A stretch of 64,000 nt of DNA from CANKHA01 sp963731585 (GCA_963731585.1 CAVSWC010000003.1:744001-808000), one strand, 5' to 3'; positions 43,662-54,243 are shown, counted from the first letter of the stretch. Numbers and translations: made by a program. The notes: generated by a model from the letters alone, not told the origin.

Positions 43662-44746
43662 ATGTCCGACCTGACGCAACTGGAGCAGGAAATCCTCGGC
43701 GGCGCAGCCGCGGCCGGCGACGAAGCGTCGCTGGAAGCGGTGCGCATTGCCGCCCTGGGCAAAAGCGGCTCGGTGTCCGCGCTGCTCAAGACGCTCGGCG
43801 GCATGACGCCGGACGAGCGCCGCACGCAAAGGCGCGGCGATCAACCATCTCAAGGATCGCGTCACCGCCGCCATCGCCGAGCGCAAGGACGCGCTCAAGA
43901 AGCGCGGCGCTCAACGCGCGGCTGAATACCGAAACCGTCGATGTCACGCTGCCGGTGCGCGAGGCGCCGAATGAAGCCGGCCGCGTGCATCCGATCAGCC
44001 AGGTGATCGACGAACTCATCGCGATCTTCGCCGACATGGGTTTCGCGGTGGCGGAAGGTCCCGACATCGAGACCGACAGCAACAATTTCACCAAGCTGAA
44101 TTTCCCGGAAGGCCATCCGGCGCGGGAAATGCACGACACCTTCTATTTCAATCCGAAGCCCGACGGCTCGCGCCTGTTGCTGCGCACGCATACGTCGCCG
44201 GTGCAGATCCGCACCATGGAGGCGCAGAAGCCGCCGATCCGCGTGATCATTCCGGGCCGCACCTATCGCAGCGACTCGGACCAGACCCATACGCCGATGT
44301 TCCATCAGGTCGAAGGCCTGGTGATCGACAAGAGCGCGCATCTCGGTCACCTGAAATGGATCCTTGAAGAATTCTGCAAGGCCTTCTTCGAAGTGGATCA
44401 GGTGAAGATGCGGTTTCGCCCGTCGTTCTTTCCCTTCACCGAGCCATCGCTGGAAGTCGACATCCAGTGCCGGCGCGAGAAGGGCGAGATCCGCTTCGGC
44501 GAAGGCAATGACTGGCTGGAGATTTTGGGCTGCGGCATGGTGCATCCCAACGTGCTGCGCAATTGCGGCATCGACCCCAGTGAGTACCAAGGCTTTGCCT
44601 GGGGCATGGGGATCGACCGCATCGCCATGCTGAAATACGGCATGCCGGACCTGCGGCAATTCTTCGAAGCCGACGTGCGCTGGCTGTCGCATTACGGATT
44701 CCGTCCGCTCGATTTCCCGACTTTGGCCGGGGGGCTCAGCCAATGA
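43662..44746 (+). CDS. pheS: Phenylalanyl-tRNA synthetase alpha subunit (two frameshifts)
   Basis: This is the catalytic alpha subunit of the (alpha-beta)2 enzyme charging tRNA-Phe, about 360 residues. The N-terminal coiled coil (DLTQLEQEILGG onward) is interrupted by single extra bases near 43828 and 43905. After these the class II core is intact: AREMHDTFYF, RTHTSPVQIRTM (motif 2 approach), GRTYRSDSDQTHTPMFHQVE and motif 3 GFAWGMGIDRIAMLKYG. ATG 43662 is the standard start (MSDLTQLE). Its stop overlaps the start of a small membrane-protein gene by four bases (ATGA). Confidence 0.93.
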
Positions 44747-45208
44747 AGGAACCATGGCTTGAGCGGATGATCTATTCGGTGGCGACGCGCGGGCTCGATA
44801 AAACGGCGATCGCAAACTACGAAAAGGCGGTGGAAAAGCAGCAGGCTTTGACCAGCGCGCCCGGCATTCCAGACCCTCGACGGCAAGGCGACCGGGCTGC
44901 TCACCCATGTCGGGATGATGGTTGCGGGGCTCGGCCTGGTGGCGCCGCTGGTCGCCCACAGCGACATCGAGCTCGGCATCATCATCACCGAAATGGCGGT
45001 CTATCTGCTGATCGCGGTGGGTTGTCTGCGTTGCCTGTCGACTTTCGCCGGGCGCGATTTGACCGGCCCGGATATGGAGCGGCGGCTGGCCCGCGAGCTC
45101 TTGATCCGGCGCGAACTCCTGGCGCTGTGCGTTCGCGCCTCCATCATCGCGACCATCGTGGTCTTCGTGCTGCTGCCGTTCCAGTTCCTCTACGCTCCGC
45201 CGAAATAG
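44743..45208 (+). CDS. Small membrane protein of unknown function between pheS and pheT (frameshift near 44875)
   Basis: This protein of about 155 residues is inserted in the pheS-pheT operon. The N-terminal 45 residues are hydrophilic (EPWLERMIYSVATRGLDK). After one extra base near 44875, three hydrophobic segments follow (THVGMMVAGLGLVAPLV, MAVYLLIAVGCLRCLSTF, SIIATIVVFVLLPFQFLYA). No domain was recognised. It starts within the pheS stop (ATGA) and ends 12 bp before pheT, so it must be co-translated with the synthetase subunits. Loss of the frame before its hydrophobic part is likely a sequence error. Confidence 0.7.
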
Positions 45209-45220
45209 CAGGAAGACGCG

Positions 45221-47638
45221 ATGAAGTTCACGCTCTCCTGGCTGAAGGAGCACCTCGACACCGACGAGCCGCTCGACACGATCGTGGACAAGCTCACCAT
45301 GATCGGGCTCGAAGTCGAGCGCGTCGAAGACAAGGCCAAGGCGCTGGCGCCGTTCAAGGTCGCCTCCGTCATTTCCGCCGAGAAGCATCCCAATGCGGAC
45401 AAGCTGCGTGTCTGCATGGTCGATACCGGGGCCGGCGCGCCGGTGCAGGTGGTGTGCGGCGCGCCCAATGCGCGCGCGGGCATGAAGGCGGTGTTCGCGG
45501 CGCCCGGCACGCATATTCCCGGCACGGGGCTCGACCTGAAGGTCGGCACGATCCGCGATGTTGAAAGCCGCGGCATGCTGGTCTCCGGCCGCGAACTCGG
45601 ACTGAGCGACGATCACGAAGGCATCATCGACCTGCCGGCCGACACGCCGGTCGGAAAACCCTTCGGCGAGGTGCTTGGGCTGAACGATCCGATGATCGAG
45701 ATCAATCTCACGCCGAACCGCGCCGACTGCACCGGCGTCAATGGCATCGCGCGCGATCTCGACGCCGCCGATATCGGCGCCTTCAAGGAGCGCAGGCCGA
45801 AACCGGTGAAGGGAGAATTCCCCTGCCCGGTTTCGGTGCGCTCGATTTCGGCTCGACGCCCTCGCTCTGCCCGGGCTTCGCGCTGCGGCTGGTGCGCGGC
45901 GTGAAGAACGGCGCCGTCGCCCGACTGGCTGCAGGCCCGTTTGCGCGCGATCGGGCTGCGTCCGATCAATGCGCTGGTCGACATCACCAATTTCATTACT
46001 TTCGACCGGGCGCGGCCGCTGCATGTGTTCGACGCCGCCAAGGTGAAAGGCGATCTGGTCGTGCGCCGCGCGCGCGCCGGCGAGCCCTTGCTGGCGCTGG
46101 ATGGCAAGACCTATAGCCTCGACGAAAGCATGTGCGTGATCGCCGATGCGGCGGGCGTGGAATCGCTCGCCGGCATCATGGGCGGCGAGACCACCGGCGT
46201 CTCGGAGGCCACCACCGACGTGCTGATCGAGTGCGCGCTGTGGGAGCCGCTCAACATCGCGCAGACCGGCCGCAAGCTCGGCATCAATTCCGACGCACGT
46301 TATCGGTTCGAGCGCGGCGTCGATCCGGCTTTCCTCGTGCCGGGCCTTGAGCTGGCGACGCAGATGGTGATCGAGCTGTGCGGCGGCACGCCGTCGGAAA
46401 TCGTGCTCGCGGGCAATCCGGAAATTCCCGAGCGGGTGATCGATTTCCCGCTGAGCGATCTGAAGCGGCTCGCCGGGCTCGACGTGCCGCTCACCGAAGT
46501 GGCGCGCGTGCTCGGCCGTCTCGGTTTCTCTGTTGCGAGGCAGGACAAGAAGGCAAAGATCGCCGTGCCGTCCTGGCGCCCGGACGTGCATGGGTCCGCT
46601 GACATTGTCGAAGAGGTGGTGCGCATTCTTGGCGTCGACCGCATTCCGGCGACGCCGTTCGATCGCGGCGAGGCCCCGCGCAAGCCGGTGCTGACCTCGC
46701 TGCAGGTCCGCACCCGCAAAGCCAAGCGCGCGCTGGCGGCGCGCGGGCTGGTGGAGGCCGTCACCTGGTCTTTCGTTTCGAAGCAACAGGCCGAGTTGTT
46801 CGGCGGCGGACAGCCTGAATTGGCCTTGGCCAATCCGATCGCGGCCGATCTCTCCGACATGCGGCCGAGCCTGATTCCCAGCCTCGCCGCCGCGGCACAG
46901 AAAAATGCCGACCGCGGCTATCCCGATGTGGCGCTGTTCGAGGTCGGGCAGATTTTTCACGGCGATCAGCCGGAACAGCAGTTCATTGCCGCGACCGGCG
47001 TGCGCCGCGCGCTGGCCAAGGCAAACGGTATCGGCCGGCATTGGTCTTCCGCGACAGCCTCGGTCGATGCCTTTGACGCCAAGGCCGATGCGCTGGCGGT
47101 GCTGGCGGCGGCGGGCGTGCCGGCACAGTCGGTACAGGTGGTGCCCGGCGGACCGGCCTGGTTCCATCCCGGCCGCAGCGGCACCTTGCAGATGGGCCCG
47201 CAAACCGTGCTCGGCCATTTCGGCGAATTGCATCCGCAGGCGCTGGAGGCGCTCGATGCCGAGGGACCGCTGGTCGCCTTCGAGGTGATCCTCGAACGCG
47301 TGCCGGAGCCGAAAGCGAAAGCCACGCGCGCCAAGCCGGTGCTGGAGCTCTCGCCCTTCCAGCCGGTGGAGCGCGATTTTGCGTTCATCGTCGATCAGGC
47401 TGTGAAGGCCGGCGACATCGCGCGCGCGGCGCAGGGGGCCGACCGCAAGCTGATCACTGGCGTGAATGTATTCGACGTCTATGAAGGCAAGGGCATCGAT
47501 CCGGGCAAAAAATCCGTCGCCATCGCGGTGACGATCCAGCCGCGCGAAAAGACCATGACCGACGAGGAGATCGACGCGCTGGCAGGCAAGATCGTCGCCG
47601 AGGTTGGCAAGAAAACCGGCGGCACGCTGCGCGGCTGA
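45221..47638 (+). CDS. pheT: Phenylalanyl-tRNA synthetase beta subunit (two compensating indels)
   Basis: This is the beta subunit of PheRS, with editing and tRNA-binding functions, about 805 residues. It begins MKFTLSWLKEHLDTDEPL. The EMAP/tRNA-binding domain (residues 40-150) includes KHPNADKLRVCMVD. The B3/B4 editing domain follows (EINLTPNRADCTGVNGIARD). A base is missing near 45845 and an extra one occurs near 45912, so about 25 residues are misread and the frame then recovers. B5 and the class II-like core follow (RPDVHGSADIVEEVVRI), with a C-terminal anticodon-binding FDX domain (VERDFAFIVDQAVKAGDI). It ends at the TGA at 47638. Confidence 0.95.
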
Positions 47639-47723
47639 CTTCGTCGTCCCGCCCGATCAAGTCGGGGGTAAACTCAGGCGGGGACCCATACGCTGTGCGC
47701 TATCGATAGGCCTGTGGTTATGG

Positions 47724-47743
47724 ATCCTCGCTTTCGCGAGGAT
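47724..47743. terminator. Hairpin between convergent pheT and amine oxidase genes
   Basis: ATCCTCGC-TTTC-GCGAGGAT is a perfect 8-bp stem with a 4-nt loop, located between the convergent stops at 47638 and 47768. It is a REP-like or terminator hairpin; no T-run follows. Confidence 0.5.
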
Positions 47744-47767
47744 GACAAGTTTCGTAGCACTGCCCAA

Positions 47768-49159
47768 TCAGCGCGGTTGCGGCCGTTGCCGCTGACCACG
47801 CTGCGGCTCGCGCTTCTTCGGCGCCGGCTTCGCCGGCTCCTGCAACACGGCGATCTTGCGCAACGCCGCCTCTGCCGCGCGCTCGCCCGATTCCCAGGCG
47901 CCGTTGACGGTGCCCCAGGCCGTCTCGTGCACCGCCTCGCCGGCGAACCAGAGCCGGTCGCGCAGCGGCTCCATCAACACGCGGCGCGCCTGTTGCGCGC
48001 CCGGCGCCGCGCTCGACCAGCCGCCGAGCACCAACGGGTCCTTGATCCACTGCGTTGCCTGCGTGCTGCGCACGGTTTTTCTGAAATCCGCCCCGTACAG
48101 CTTGCCCAGCCAGTCGAGAGCAAAATCCGTCATCGCCGCCGCGCCTTCGGCGGCGATGCTTTGGCCGAAGCGCCCCGCGACATCGACGAAACACAGCGGC
48201 GTGCCTCCCACATTGGCGAGCAGCGCGGCGGTGTTGCCGCCGTTCGATTGCTCCAGCACCAGCTCATCAGCCGCAAGGCCGAGCGGATTTCCCGGCATGT
48301 CGAGCGCGACGCGTTCATAGGTGCCGAGCTTCAGCCGGGCTGCGGCGTCGAGATGGCGGCGCGGCAGCTCCGGCGAAAACCGGATCTTGCCGGCGGTGAG
48401 CACGTTGGTGGAAACGGTCACGATGATGGCGCGGGCGGTGATACGTCCTTTCGGCGTTTCGACTTCCAGGCCGCGCTCCCATTGGATGCCGGTGGCCGGT
48501 GTCGAGAGCTGCACGGCAATGCCTTCCGCCGCTTTCGCCAGCAGCGAGCCATAGCCTTGCCGGCAGAAAGCCTCGCCGTCGCGTTGCAGCTTGGCAATGT
48601 CCATCGCCGAGACCTCGCTGAGTTCGTTGGCGATGCCGAACGGCCCGAGCGAGAATTCGATCGTGGACTGCCACTCGGCGAGATCGTTCGGCAACGCGCG
48701 AGCAGCGGCCAGATCGGTCTTGCCGCGCGCCGCTTCTGCGATCGCGCGGGTGGCGCGCACTTGCGCCGCGAGGAAAGCTTCCAGCTCGCTCTCGCGCGCA
48801 TGGCGCGCCCCGATGCGGATCTTCTGCCCGGCCGGCACGGGATAAACATCCAGGCCGGCTTTCGCCGTCGCCTTCACCACCGGATTGCTGTCCGGCTGGC
48901 GAATCCAATGCGCGCCGGTGTCGAAGGGAGCGCCGAAACTGCGAGTGTCGGTGAAGCATCGCCCGCCGACGTGGTCGCCGGCCTCGATCAGCGCGAAGCG
49001 CCGTCCCGCCGCGGCAACGCGCCGCGCGGCGGCAATGCCGGCGGCGCCGGCGCCAATGATCGCCACATCAACTTCGCCGGACGACGCCACCTGGCCCAAA
49101 GCGGGCGCCGCGGCAAAGGCCGCGGCGGAGCCGAGAAACGTCCTGCGGGTGATTGCCAT
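47768..49159 (-). CDS. Tat-exported flavin monoamine oxidase family protein
   Basis: This FAD-dependent amine oxidase-type enzyme has about 463 residues and an intact frame. It carries a twin-arginine leader (ITRRTFLGSAAAFAAAPALG), so it is predicted to be folded and cofactor-loaded before export to the periplasm. FAD motifs are AIIGAGAAGIAAARRV and GGRCFTDTRSFGAPFDTGAHW; the C-terminal flavin region is LWFAGEAVHETAWGTVNGAW. A Lys/Arg/Pro/Gln-rich tail (KPAPKKREPQRGQRQRPQPR) extends beyond the domain. ATG 49159 is preferred over a TTG at 49171. The same C-terminal signature survives in a fragment at 16402-16537. The amine substrate is unknown. Confidence 0.9.
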   Translation of the reverse strand: MAITRRTFLGSAAAFAAAPALGQVASSGEVDVAIIGAGAAGIAAARRVAAAGRRFALIEAGDHVGGRCFTDTRSFGAPFDTGAHWIRQPDSNPVVKATAKAGLDVYPVPAGQKIRIGARHARESELEAFLAAQVRATRAIAEAARGKTDLAAARALPNDLAEWQSTIEFSLGPFGIANELSEVSAMDIAKLQRDGEAFCRQGYGSLLAKAAEGIAVQLSTPATGIQWERGLEVETPKGRITARAIIVTVSTNVLTAGKIRFSPELPRRHLDAAARLKLGTYERVALDMPGNPLGLAADELVLEQSNGGNTAALLANVGGTPLCFVDVAGRFGQSIAAEGAAAMTDFALDWLGKLYGADFRKTVRSTQATQWIKDPLVLGGWSSAAPGAQQARRVLMEPLRDRLWFAGEAVHETAWGTVNGAWESGERAAEAALRKIAVLQEPAKPAPKKREPQRGQRQRPQPR

Positions 49160-49256
49160 CGTGGTATCCAAACTATTGCTTCATCTGCACTCTGCCGCAA
49201 GCTCCGCGGCGCCGGTGAATGCCATGGCTAACAAAGTGTGACGCAAGTGAGCGTCC

Positions 49257-49309
49257 CGAAACGAAGTTCACCTGATTTTGCAGGGCTCGCGGAGCGAACT
49301 TCGGTTTCG
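49257..49309. repeat. Imperfect inverted repeat in a divergent gap
   Basis: CGAAACGAAGTTC (49257-49269) faces GAACTTCGGTTTCG (49296-49309), with one bulged base. It lies between the divergent amine oxidase and NlpC/P60 genes. It could be an operator or a repeat element. Confidence 0.55.
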
Positions 49310-49435
49310 AAGGACACTGAACCACGGCACTAGTATTAGGCATGAACGGATTTGCAAGGAGTTTGACGTAAATTCGCCCGCAACAAAGACATGCGGCTGC
49401 GACCGCGCGGCAAGTCGGGGGAACGGGGCGTTTCA

Positions 49436-50269
49436 ATGACCTGGGTACTCGACGGCATCGGGCACGTCATTGCCCGTTATCTCGACAAGCCGGCGCCAGG
49501 CTATCAGCCTTACACGTCGCCGAGCGAGCCGGAAGCGTTGCGCGCCTGCCTGCGGCCGGGCGACGTGTTGCTGGTGGAAGGCGACAACCGCATCGCGGGC
49601 GTCATCAAGTATCTCACCCAGTCCACCTGGTCGCATGCCGCGCTCTATGTCGGGCCGATCGGCGACCGCACCACGGAAGACGGCGAACCGCTGGTGCTGG
49701 TGGAAGCGCATATCGGCCAGGGCGTGATCGGCGCGCCGCTATCGAAGTATTTCGGTTACCACACGCGGGTCTGCCGGCCGACCGGGTTGACCGAGGAAGA
49801 CCGCGCGCGCGTCTGCGCTTATGCCACCGAGCGCATCGGCTTCGATTACGACCTGAAGAACATCATCGACCTGATGCGGTACCTGTTTCCGCTGCCGGTG
49901 CCGCAGCGCTGGCGCCGCCGCATGATGTCGCTCGGCTCCGGCCACCCGACACGGATTATCTGCTCGGCGCTGATCGCACAGTCGTTCGAATGCGTGCGCT
50001 ATCCGATCCTGCCGAAGGTCACCAAAGTGCAGAACGAGAGCGCGCGGCGCGAGATTTTGGAGATCCGGCATTCCTCGCTTTATGCCCCGCGCGACTTCGA
50101 TATCTCGCCGTATTTCGAGGTGGTGAAGCCGACCATCCTCACCGGCTTTGACTACCGCAGGCATGCAGTGGTCCGACCTGACCCAGTGCGGCTGCGCGGA
50201 AGCGCAGGTTCCACCGGCGCCGAAACAGCCGGAAAGCTTTGTGCCGGCGGCCTGATCCCAATTATTTAA
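49436..50269 (+). CDS. YiiX/YebB-like permuted NlpC/P60 cysteine hydrolase
   Basis: This protein of about 277 residues is of the YiiX-type, circularly permuted NlpC/P60 superfamily, whose members hydrolyse amide or ester bonds in cell wall or lipids. The permuted order is visible: His first in STWSHAALYVG (near residue 65), an acidic residue in VLVEAHIGQG, and the nucleophile Cys later in RIICSALIAQSF (near 180). RPGDVLLVEGDNRIAG is the usual opening. ATG 49436 is chosen over 49391. The final residues may be misframed: removing one base near 50160 gives a tail rich in Pro/Gln ending at a TGA at 50255. The EI24 gene follows in the same direction. Confidence 0.82.
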   Translation: MTWVLDGIGHVIARYLDKPAPGYQPYTSPSEPEALRACLRPGDVLLVEGDNRIAGVIKYLTQSTWSHAALYVGPIGDRTTEDGEPLVLVEAHIGQGVIGAPLSKYFGYHTRVCRPTGLTEEDRARVCAYATERIGFDYDLKNIIDLMRYLFPLPVPQRWRRRMMSLGSGHPTRIICSALIAQSFECVRYPILPKVTKVQNESARREILEIRHSSLYAPRDFDISPYFEVVKPTILTGFDYRRHAVVRPDPVRLRGSAGSTGAETAGKLCAGGLIPII

Positions 50270-50322
50270 GCCTTGTCCGCGCTTTGCGACATCCTTACCT
50301 TCGAGCCCCGAAGGAGCCAAGG

Positions 50323-51141
50323 ATGCTCGACGCTGCCGTCAAAGCGCTGACCCAGATGTTCTCGCCGCCGTTCCGGCAGGTGCTGCTCAAGGCGATCGGC
50401 CTCGCGCTGATCATGATCGTGCTTCTCGGCGTCGGGATGTATTACGGCTTCACCTGGCTGGCAGAGCTCGGCACGGCTTGGGGCCAGAGCAATGTCGGCG
50501 TCATGCCCAGCAACTTCTGGACCATCTTGGCGTGGATTTTGTCCTTCGCGGTAACCCTTGGCATCATCACCGGCGGAATCTTCCTGATGCCGGCGGTGAC
50601 GGCCTTCGTCGGCAGCTTCTTCGTCGATGAGATCGCCGACGTGGTCGAAGGCGTCTACTACCCGGCCGACAGGCCCGGCGTGGCGCTGCCGCTCTTTCGC
50701 GCGCTGCTGGAAGGCATGAAGACGGCGTTGCTCACGATCGCGGTCTACATCGTGGCGCTGCCCTTTGTGCTGTTCGCCGGACTCGGGCTCGTCATCCTGT
50801 TCCTTGCCACCGCCTATCTGCTCAGCCGGGAATATTTCGAACTCGCCGCCATGCGCTTTCGCTCCCCGGCGGAAGCCAAGGCGCTGCGGCGTGCGCATCG
50901 CGGGCAGGTTTTCTTCGCGGGGCTGTTCATCGCCGCTTTCGTCTCGATTCCGATCGTGAACCTTGCCACGCCGCTGTTCGCCATGGCGTTGATGGTGCAT
51001 CTGCACAAGCGGCTGTCGGGACGGCAGGTGGAGATCATCGACGCGAAGACGCCGCGCATAACGACGAAACTAGCTCGTCATGCGACTGCCTTGGCGCCTG
51101 CAGCGTCGTCTTTCCCGGCCATTTGCACAAATCGGCGATGA
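50323..51141 (+). CDS. EI24-domain (CysZ-like) membrane protein
   Basis: This integral membrane protein of about 260-270 residues is of the EI24/CysZ family, which includes a sulfate permease in enterobacteria; alphaproteobacterial members are not well characterised. Four or more hydrophobic segments are clear (KAIGLALIMIVLLGVGMYYG, TILAWILSFAVTLGIITGG, AVYIVALPFVLFAGLGLVIL, VFFAGLFIAAFVSIPIVNL), with the family motif YLLSREYFELAAMRF. AAGGAG precedes the ATG at 50323. The last 20 or so residues run into the convergent nth gene and may result from an indel; an alternative stop lies near 51062. Confidence 0.82.
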   Translation: MLDAAVKALTQMFSPPFRQVLLKAIGLALIMIVLLGVGMYYGFTWLAELGTAWGQSNVGVMPSNFWTILAWILSFAVTLGIITGGIFLMPAVTAFVGSFFVDEIADVVEGVYYPADRPGVALPLFRALLEGMKTALLTIAVYIVALPFVLFAGLGLVILFLATAYLLSREYFELAAMRFRSPAEAKALRRAHRGQVFFAGLFIAAFVSIPIVNLATPLFAMALMVHLHKRLSGRQVEIIDAKTPRITTKLARHATALAPAASSFPAICTNRR

Positions 51142-51860
51142 TGCATTTCTCGCACAGCGGGCGGCGCGCGACGCAGACATAGCGGCCGTGCAGGATCAGC
51201 CAGTGATGGGCATGCAGCTTGTATTTGTCCGGCACCGCCTGCATCAGCTTCTGCTCGACCTCGAACGGGTCCTTGCCGGTGGCGAGCCCGGTGCGATTGC
51301 CGACACGGAAGATATGCGTGTCCACCGCGATGGTCGGCTCGCCGAAGGCGATGTTGAGCACGACATTGGCGGTCTTGCGCCCGACGCCGGGCAGCGCTTC
51401 CAGTTCTTCGCGGGTGCGCGGCACCTGCCCGCCATGTTCCGCGACCAGCTTCTTCGCAGAGCCGATGACGTTCTTCGCCTTGGTGCGGTAGAGCCCGATG
51501 GTCTTGATCAAGTTGCGCAGCTTGGCTTCGCCCAGCGCCGCCATCTTCTGCCGGCGTGTCGGCGGCCTTGAACAAGGCCGGCGTCGCCTTGTTCACGCCG
51601 GCATCGGTGGCCTGCGCGGACAGCACCACCGCCACCAGCAGCGTGAAAGGATTGACGTGCTCGAGCTCGCCCTTGGGCACCGGCTGAGCCGCCTGGAAAC
51701 CGGCGGAACGCCTCCTCGGTTTCGGCATGGGTCCATTGCGGCAGTTCGCCATGCGGCCGCCTTCGACGTCGGCGGCCGCCTGTTTGCGCGGGCTTTTGGG
51801 AACGGCGGCTTTGCCCTTCTTCGCCGCCTTGAGGCGCTGCCCTGTCGTCTTTTTGGCCAT
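51035..51860 (-). CDS. nth: Endonuclease III (three frame breaks)
   Basis: This base-excision-repair glycosylase/AP lyase removes oxidised pyrimidines. Read across breaks near 51750, 51705 and 51545 it gives about 265 residues, including a Lys-rich N-terminal extension (KKTTGQRLKAAKKGKAA) common in Rhizobiales. The core begins PFTLLVAVVLSAQATDAGVN. The helix-hairpin-helix with the catalytic Lys is LPGVGRKTANVVL, the catalytic Asp is in VDTHIFRVGN, and the 4Fe-4S ligands follow C-x6-C-x2-C-x5-C (CVARRPLCEKCIIADLC). The 3' end is uncertain: stops at 51078 or 51035 depend on frame, and it overlaps the convergent EI24 gene. Confidence 0.88.
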
Positions 51861-52030
51861 CTTTCCCGCGCATGATCCGGCGAAGTGGGAACCGGTTCGC
51901 CGATAAGATCATGCGCCACGTTAATTAGTAGCGCGCGAACCGCAGATAAGTATACGCAATCTGCGCAGGCTTGATTGCTTTCCGCAAAACCGGTGTCCAC
52001 TTTTGCTGATCGCGCGCTATAATAAGCGCC

Positions 52031-52540
52031 ATGCCGCCCGACAACGATGCCCGCAGCGAACCCACGATCTTTTCGGCGGCTCTGACGCCGCATCGCTCGC
52101 TCGGACCGACGGGATTTCTGATCCTGATGGGCTGCCTCGGCGGCGCCAGCTTCGCCACCGGCGTGGTTTTCATCCTGCTTGGCGCCTGGCCGGTGTTCGG
52201 TTTTCTCGGCCTCGATGTGTTCCTGGTCTATCTCGCCTTCCGCGTCAATTACCGCGCCGCCAACGCCTATGAGGAGGTGACCGTCACGCCGTCCGAACTG
52301 ACCGTGCGCAAGGTGACGCCGCGCGGCCGCGTGCGCGCAGGAATGGAGCGCCAATCCGCTCTGGGTGCGGCTGCAGCAGGACATCCATGAGGAATTCGGC
52401 GTCGAGCGGCTGTTCCTGATTTCGCGCGGCGAGCGGCTGCGCCATCGCCGGTTTCCTCGGTCCGGAGGAAAAGCAGAGCTTCGCGGAGGCGCTGAGCCGA
52501 GGCGTTGTTCGAGGCCAGGCGCGGGCCTGCCAGAAATTAG
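52031..52540 (+). CDS. DUF2244 membrane protein (three frame breaks)
   Basis: This protein of about 165 residues is of the DUF2244 family, found next to nth or cytochrome genes in alphaproteobacteria; its function is unknown. The N-terminus is followed by two hydrophobic segments (FLILMGCLGGASFATGVVFI, AWPVFGFLGLDVFLVYLAF). The soluble part includes YEEVTVTPSELTVRKV. After an extra base near 52335 it reads EWSANPLWVRLQQD, and after two further indels (about 52440 and 52500) it ends EARRGPARN at 52540. There is no strong Shine-Dalgarno before the ATG at 52031. The Ada-like gene follows. Confidence 0.78.
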
Positions 52541-52603
52541 TCGTTGTCATTTGGATGCAGGAATCGGGTGGTTGGCGGCCGCGCGAGGGCCTAGCTTCGG
52601 GAC

Positions 52604-53604
52604 ATGCTACAGACATCCACCATCAAAGCGCATTCCACGCCGGCCCGCTGCCGGCCAGCGCCCGACTACGACCTCGTGCGGCGCGCGGTCGCCTTCATTT
52701 CCGAGCACTGGCGCGGCCAGCCGGAAGTGGAGGAGATCGCCGAGGCCGTCGGCGTCACGCCGACCGAGCTGCATCATCTGTTCCGCCGCTGGGCCGGGCT
52801 GACGCCGAAGGCCTTTGTCGCGGCGCTCACGCTCGACCATGCGCGCGCCGGCTGCTGCGCGATTCCGCGAGCGTGCTCGATGCTTCCTACGAAGTCGGGC
52901 TGTCCGGACCCGGCCGGCTGCACGATCTTTTCGTGACGCATGAAGCGATGTCGCCGGGCGAATGGAAGGCGGGCGGCGAAGGCCTGACCATTGCCTATGG
53001 CTTCCACGCCTCGCCGTTCGGCCACGCGCTGGTGATGGCGACGCCGCGCGGGCTTGCCGGCCTTGCCTTCGCCGATCCCGGCGCGGAAGCCGCGACGCTC
53101 GCCGACATGCAGAGCCGCTGGCCGAAGGCGCGTTATGTCGAAGACACCGCCGCGACCGCGCCGCTCGCGCGCCGCATCTTCGATTCCAAGCCAGTGGCAG
53201 CCGTGACCAGCCGTTGCGCGTGGTGCTGATCGGCACCGATTTCGAGGTGCGGGTGTGGGAAACCTTGCTGCGCATCCCGATGGGCCGCGCCGCGACCTAT
53301 TCCGACATCGCCGCCAAGGTCTGCACGACGAAAGCGGCGCGCGCGGTCGGCGCCGCGGTCGGGAAAAATCCCGTCTGCTTCGTGGTGCCCTGCCACCGGG
53401 TGATCGGCAAGGAGCGGCAGCCTCACCGGCTATCATTGGGGCCTGACGCGCAAGCGCGCCATGCTCGGCTGGGAAGCGGGAAGATCGAGTCGAAGGCATC
53501 CGTTCGCCGGCATGATCGCATCGTCCGTCAAGCCGCCCGATCTCGCAATCACGGCGGCATTGCGCTCATCGCCGATGCGCGCGCTACGCCGTAATCAGCC
53601 GTGA
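52604..53604 (+). CDS. Ada-like AraC-type HTH + methylated-DNA-protein cysteine methyltransferase (frame breaks)
   Basis: This DNA repair protein fuses an AraC-type helix-turn-helix (EEIAEAVGVTPTELHHLFRR, near residue 45) to an O6-methylguanine-DNA methyltransferase domain. The methyl-acceptor signature is FVVPCHRVIG, with the nucleophilic Cys. The upstream RIPMGRAATYSDIAAKV is the DNA-binding recognition region. The Ada N-terminal zinc methylphosphotriester domain is absent. Frames break near 52855, 53195 and 53418. After GYHWGLTRKRAMLGWEAG the last 25-50 residues are uncertain and overlap the convergent gpmA, so the true stop may be earlier. Role: direct repair of alkylated DNA, possibly with self-regulation. 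Confidence 0.85.
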
Positions 53605-54243
53605 CGATCATCGGCGAATCGTCCTGGCGGCCGATAGACGATCGGAATGCCGGTGTGCAGTTCACGCTCGATGATGCCGGTCTGGTCGCCGACGCCGTCT
53701 TTCGAGCACACCGGCACGCAGCGCGCGCGCGAGTTGTTGATGGCGACGATCCAGCATCATTGCTCCCCGCGCAGGATGCGGGGCTGGATCTCCGAAATCG
53801 TAACAAGGCAGCACGCGCGCGGCGGTGGTCGCGCAGGCTCGTCGCCGCCCGGTGCAGCGCCTTCGTAGCGAGCGGCGCCAGAGGTGGACCTGCTCGATCG
53901 CCCCATTTCGTCGCGCGCCTGCTGTCCTTGCTCGAGGCCGGCAAGATCGCCGTAATTGCGCTCGTGTCAGCGCCGACGTCCTTTCGAAGACCGGCACATT
54001 GCTCTGGCCCGATCTCCGCCAGCATGATGTCGAGGGTGTGCTGCGCGCGCTTCAAATTCGATGTGAAGGCCACGTCGAAACGGATGTTATGGCCAAACAG
54101 CTTGCGGCCCGCCGCCTTCGCCTGCTCGATGCCCTGGTCGGTCAGGTCGACATGTCGTTCCAGCCGGTGAAAAGATTGCTGAGATTCCACGCGCTCTGGC
54201 CATGGCGCGTGAGCACCAGAAGACGATCGGCAGCCATCATCAT
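53549..54243 (-). CDS. gpmA: 2,3-bisphosphoglycerate-dependent phosphoglycerate mutase (heavily frame-broken)
   Basis: This cofactor-dependent phosphoglycerate mutase of the histidine phosphatase superfamily has about 210 residues. The start at 54243 reads MMMAADRLLVLTRHGQSAWN with the catalytic RHG, then NLFTGWND; after one extra base it continues VDLTDQGIEQAKAAGRKLFG and AFTSNLKRAQHTLDIML. Further on, pieces of the family pattern (VFERTSALT, ARVLPCYDF, ELHTGIPIVYR) appear in successive frames, so at least four more indels or real decay occur between 54010 and 53640. The C-terminus cannot be fixed. It is divergent from the cofactor-independent gpmI gene. Confidence 0.75.

Noticed and set aside
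43895..47233. Minus-strand open frame of 1112 codons
   Set aside because: It is antisense to pheS, the small membrane gene and pheT. Long antisense frames are expected at this GC content, and its sequence is Arg/His-rich with no domain.
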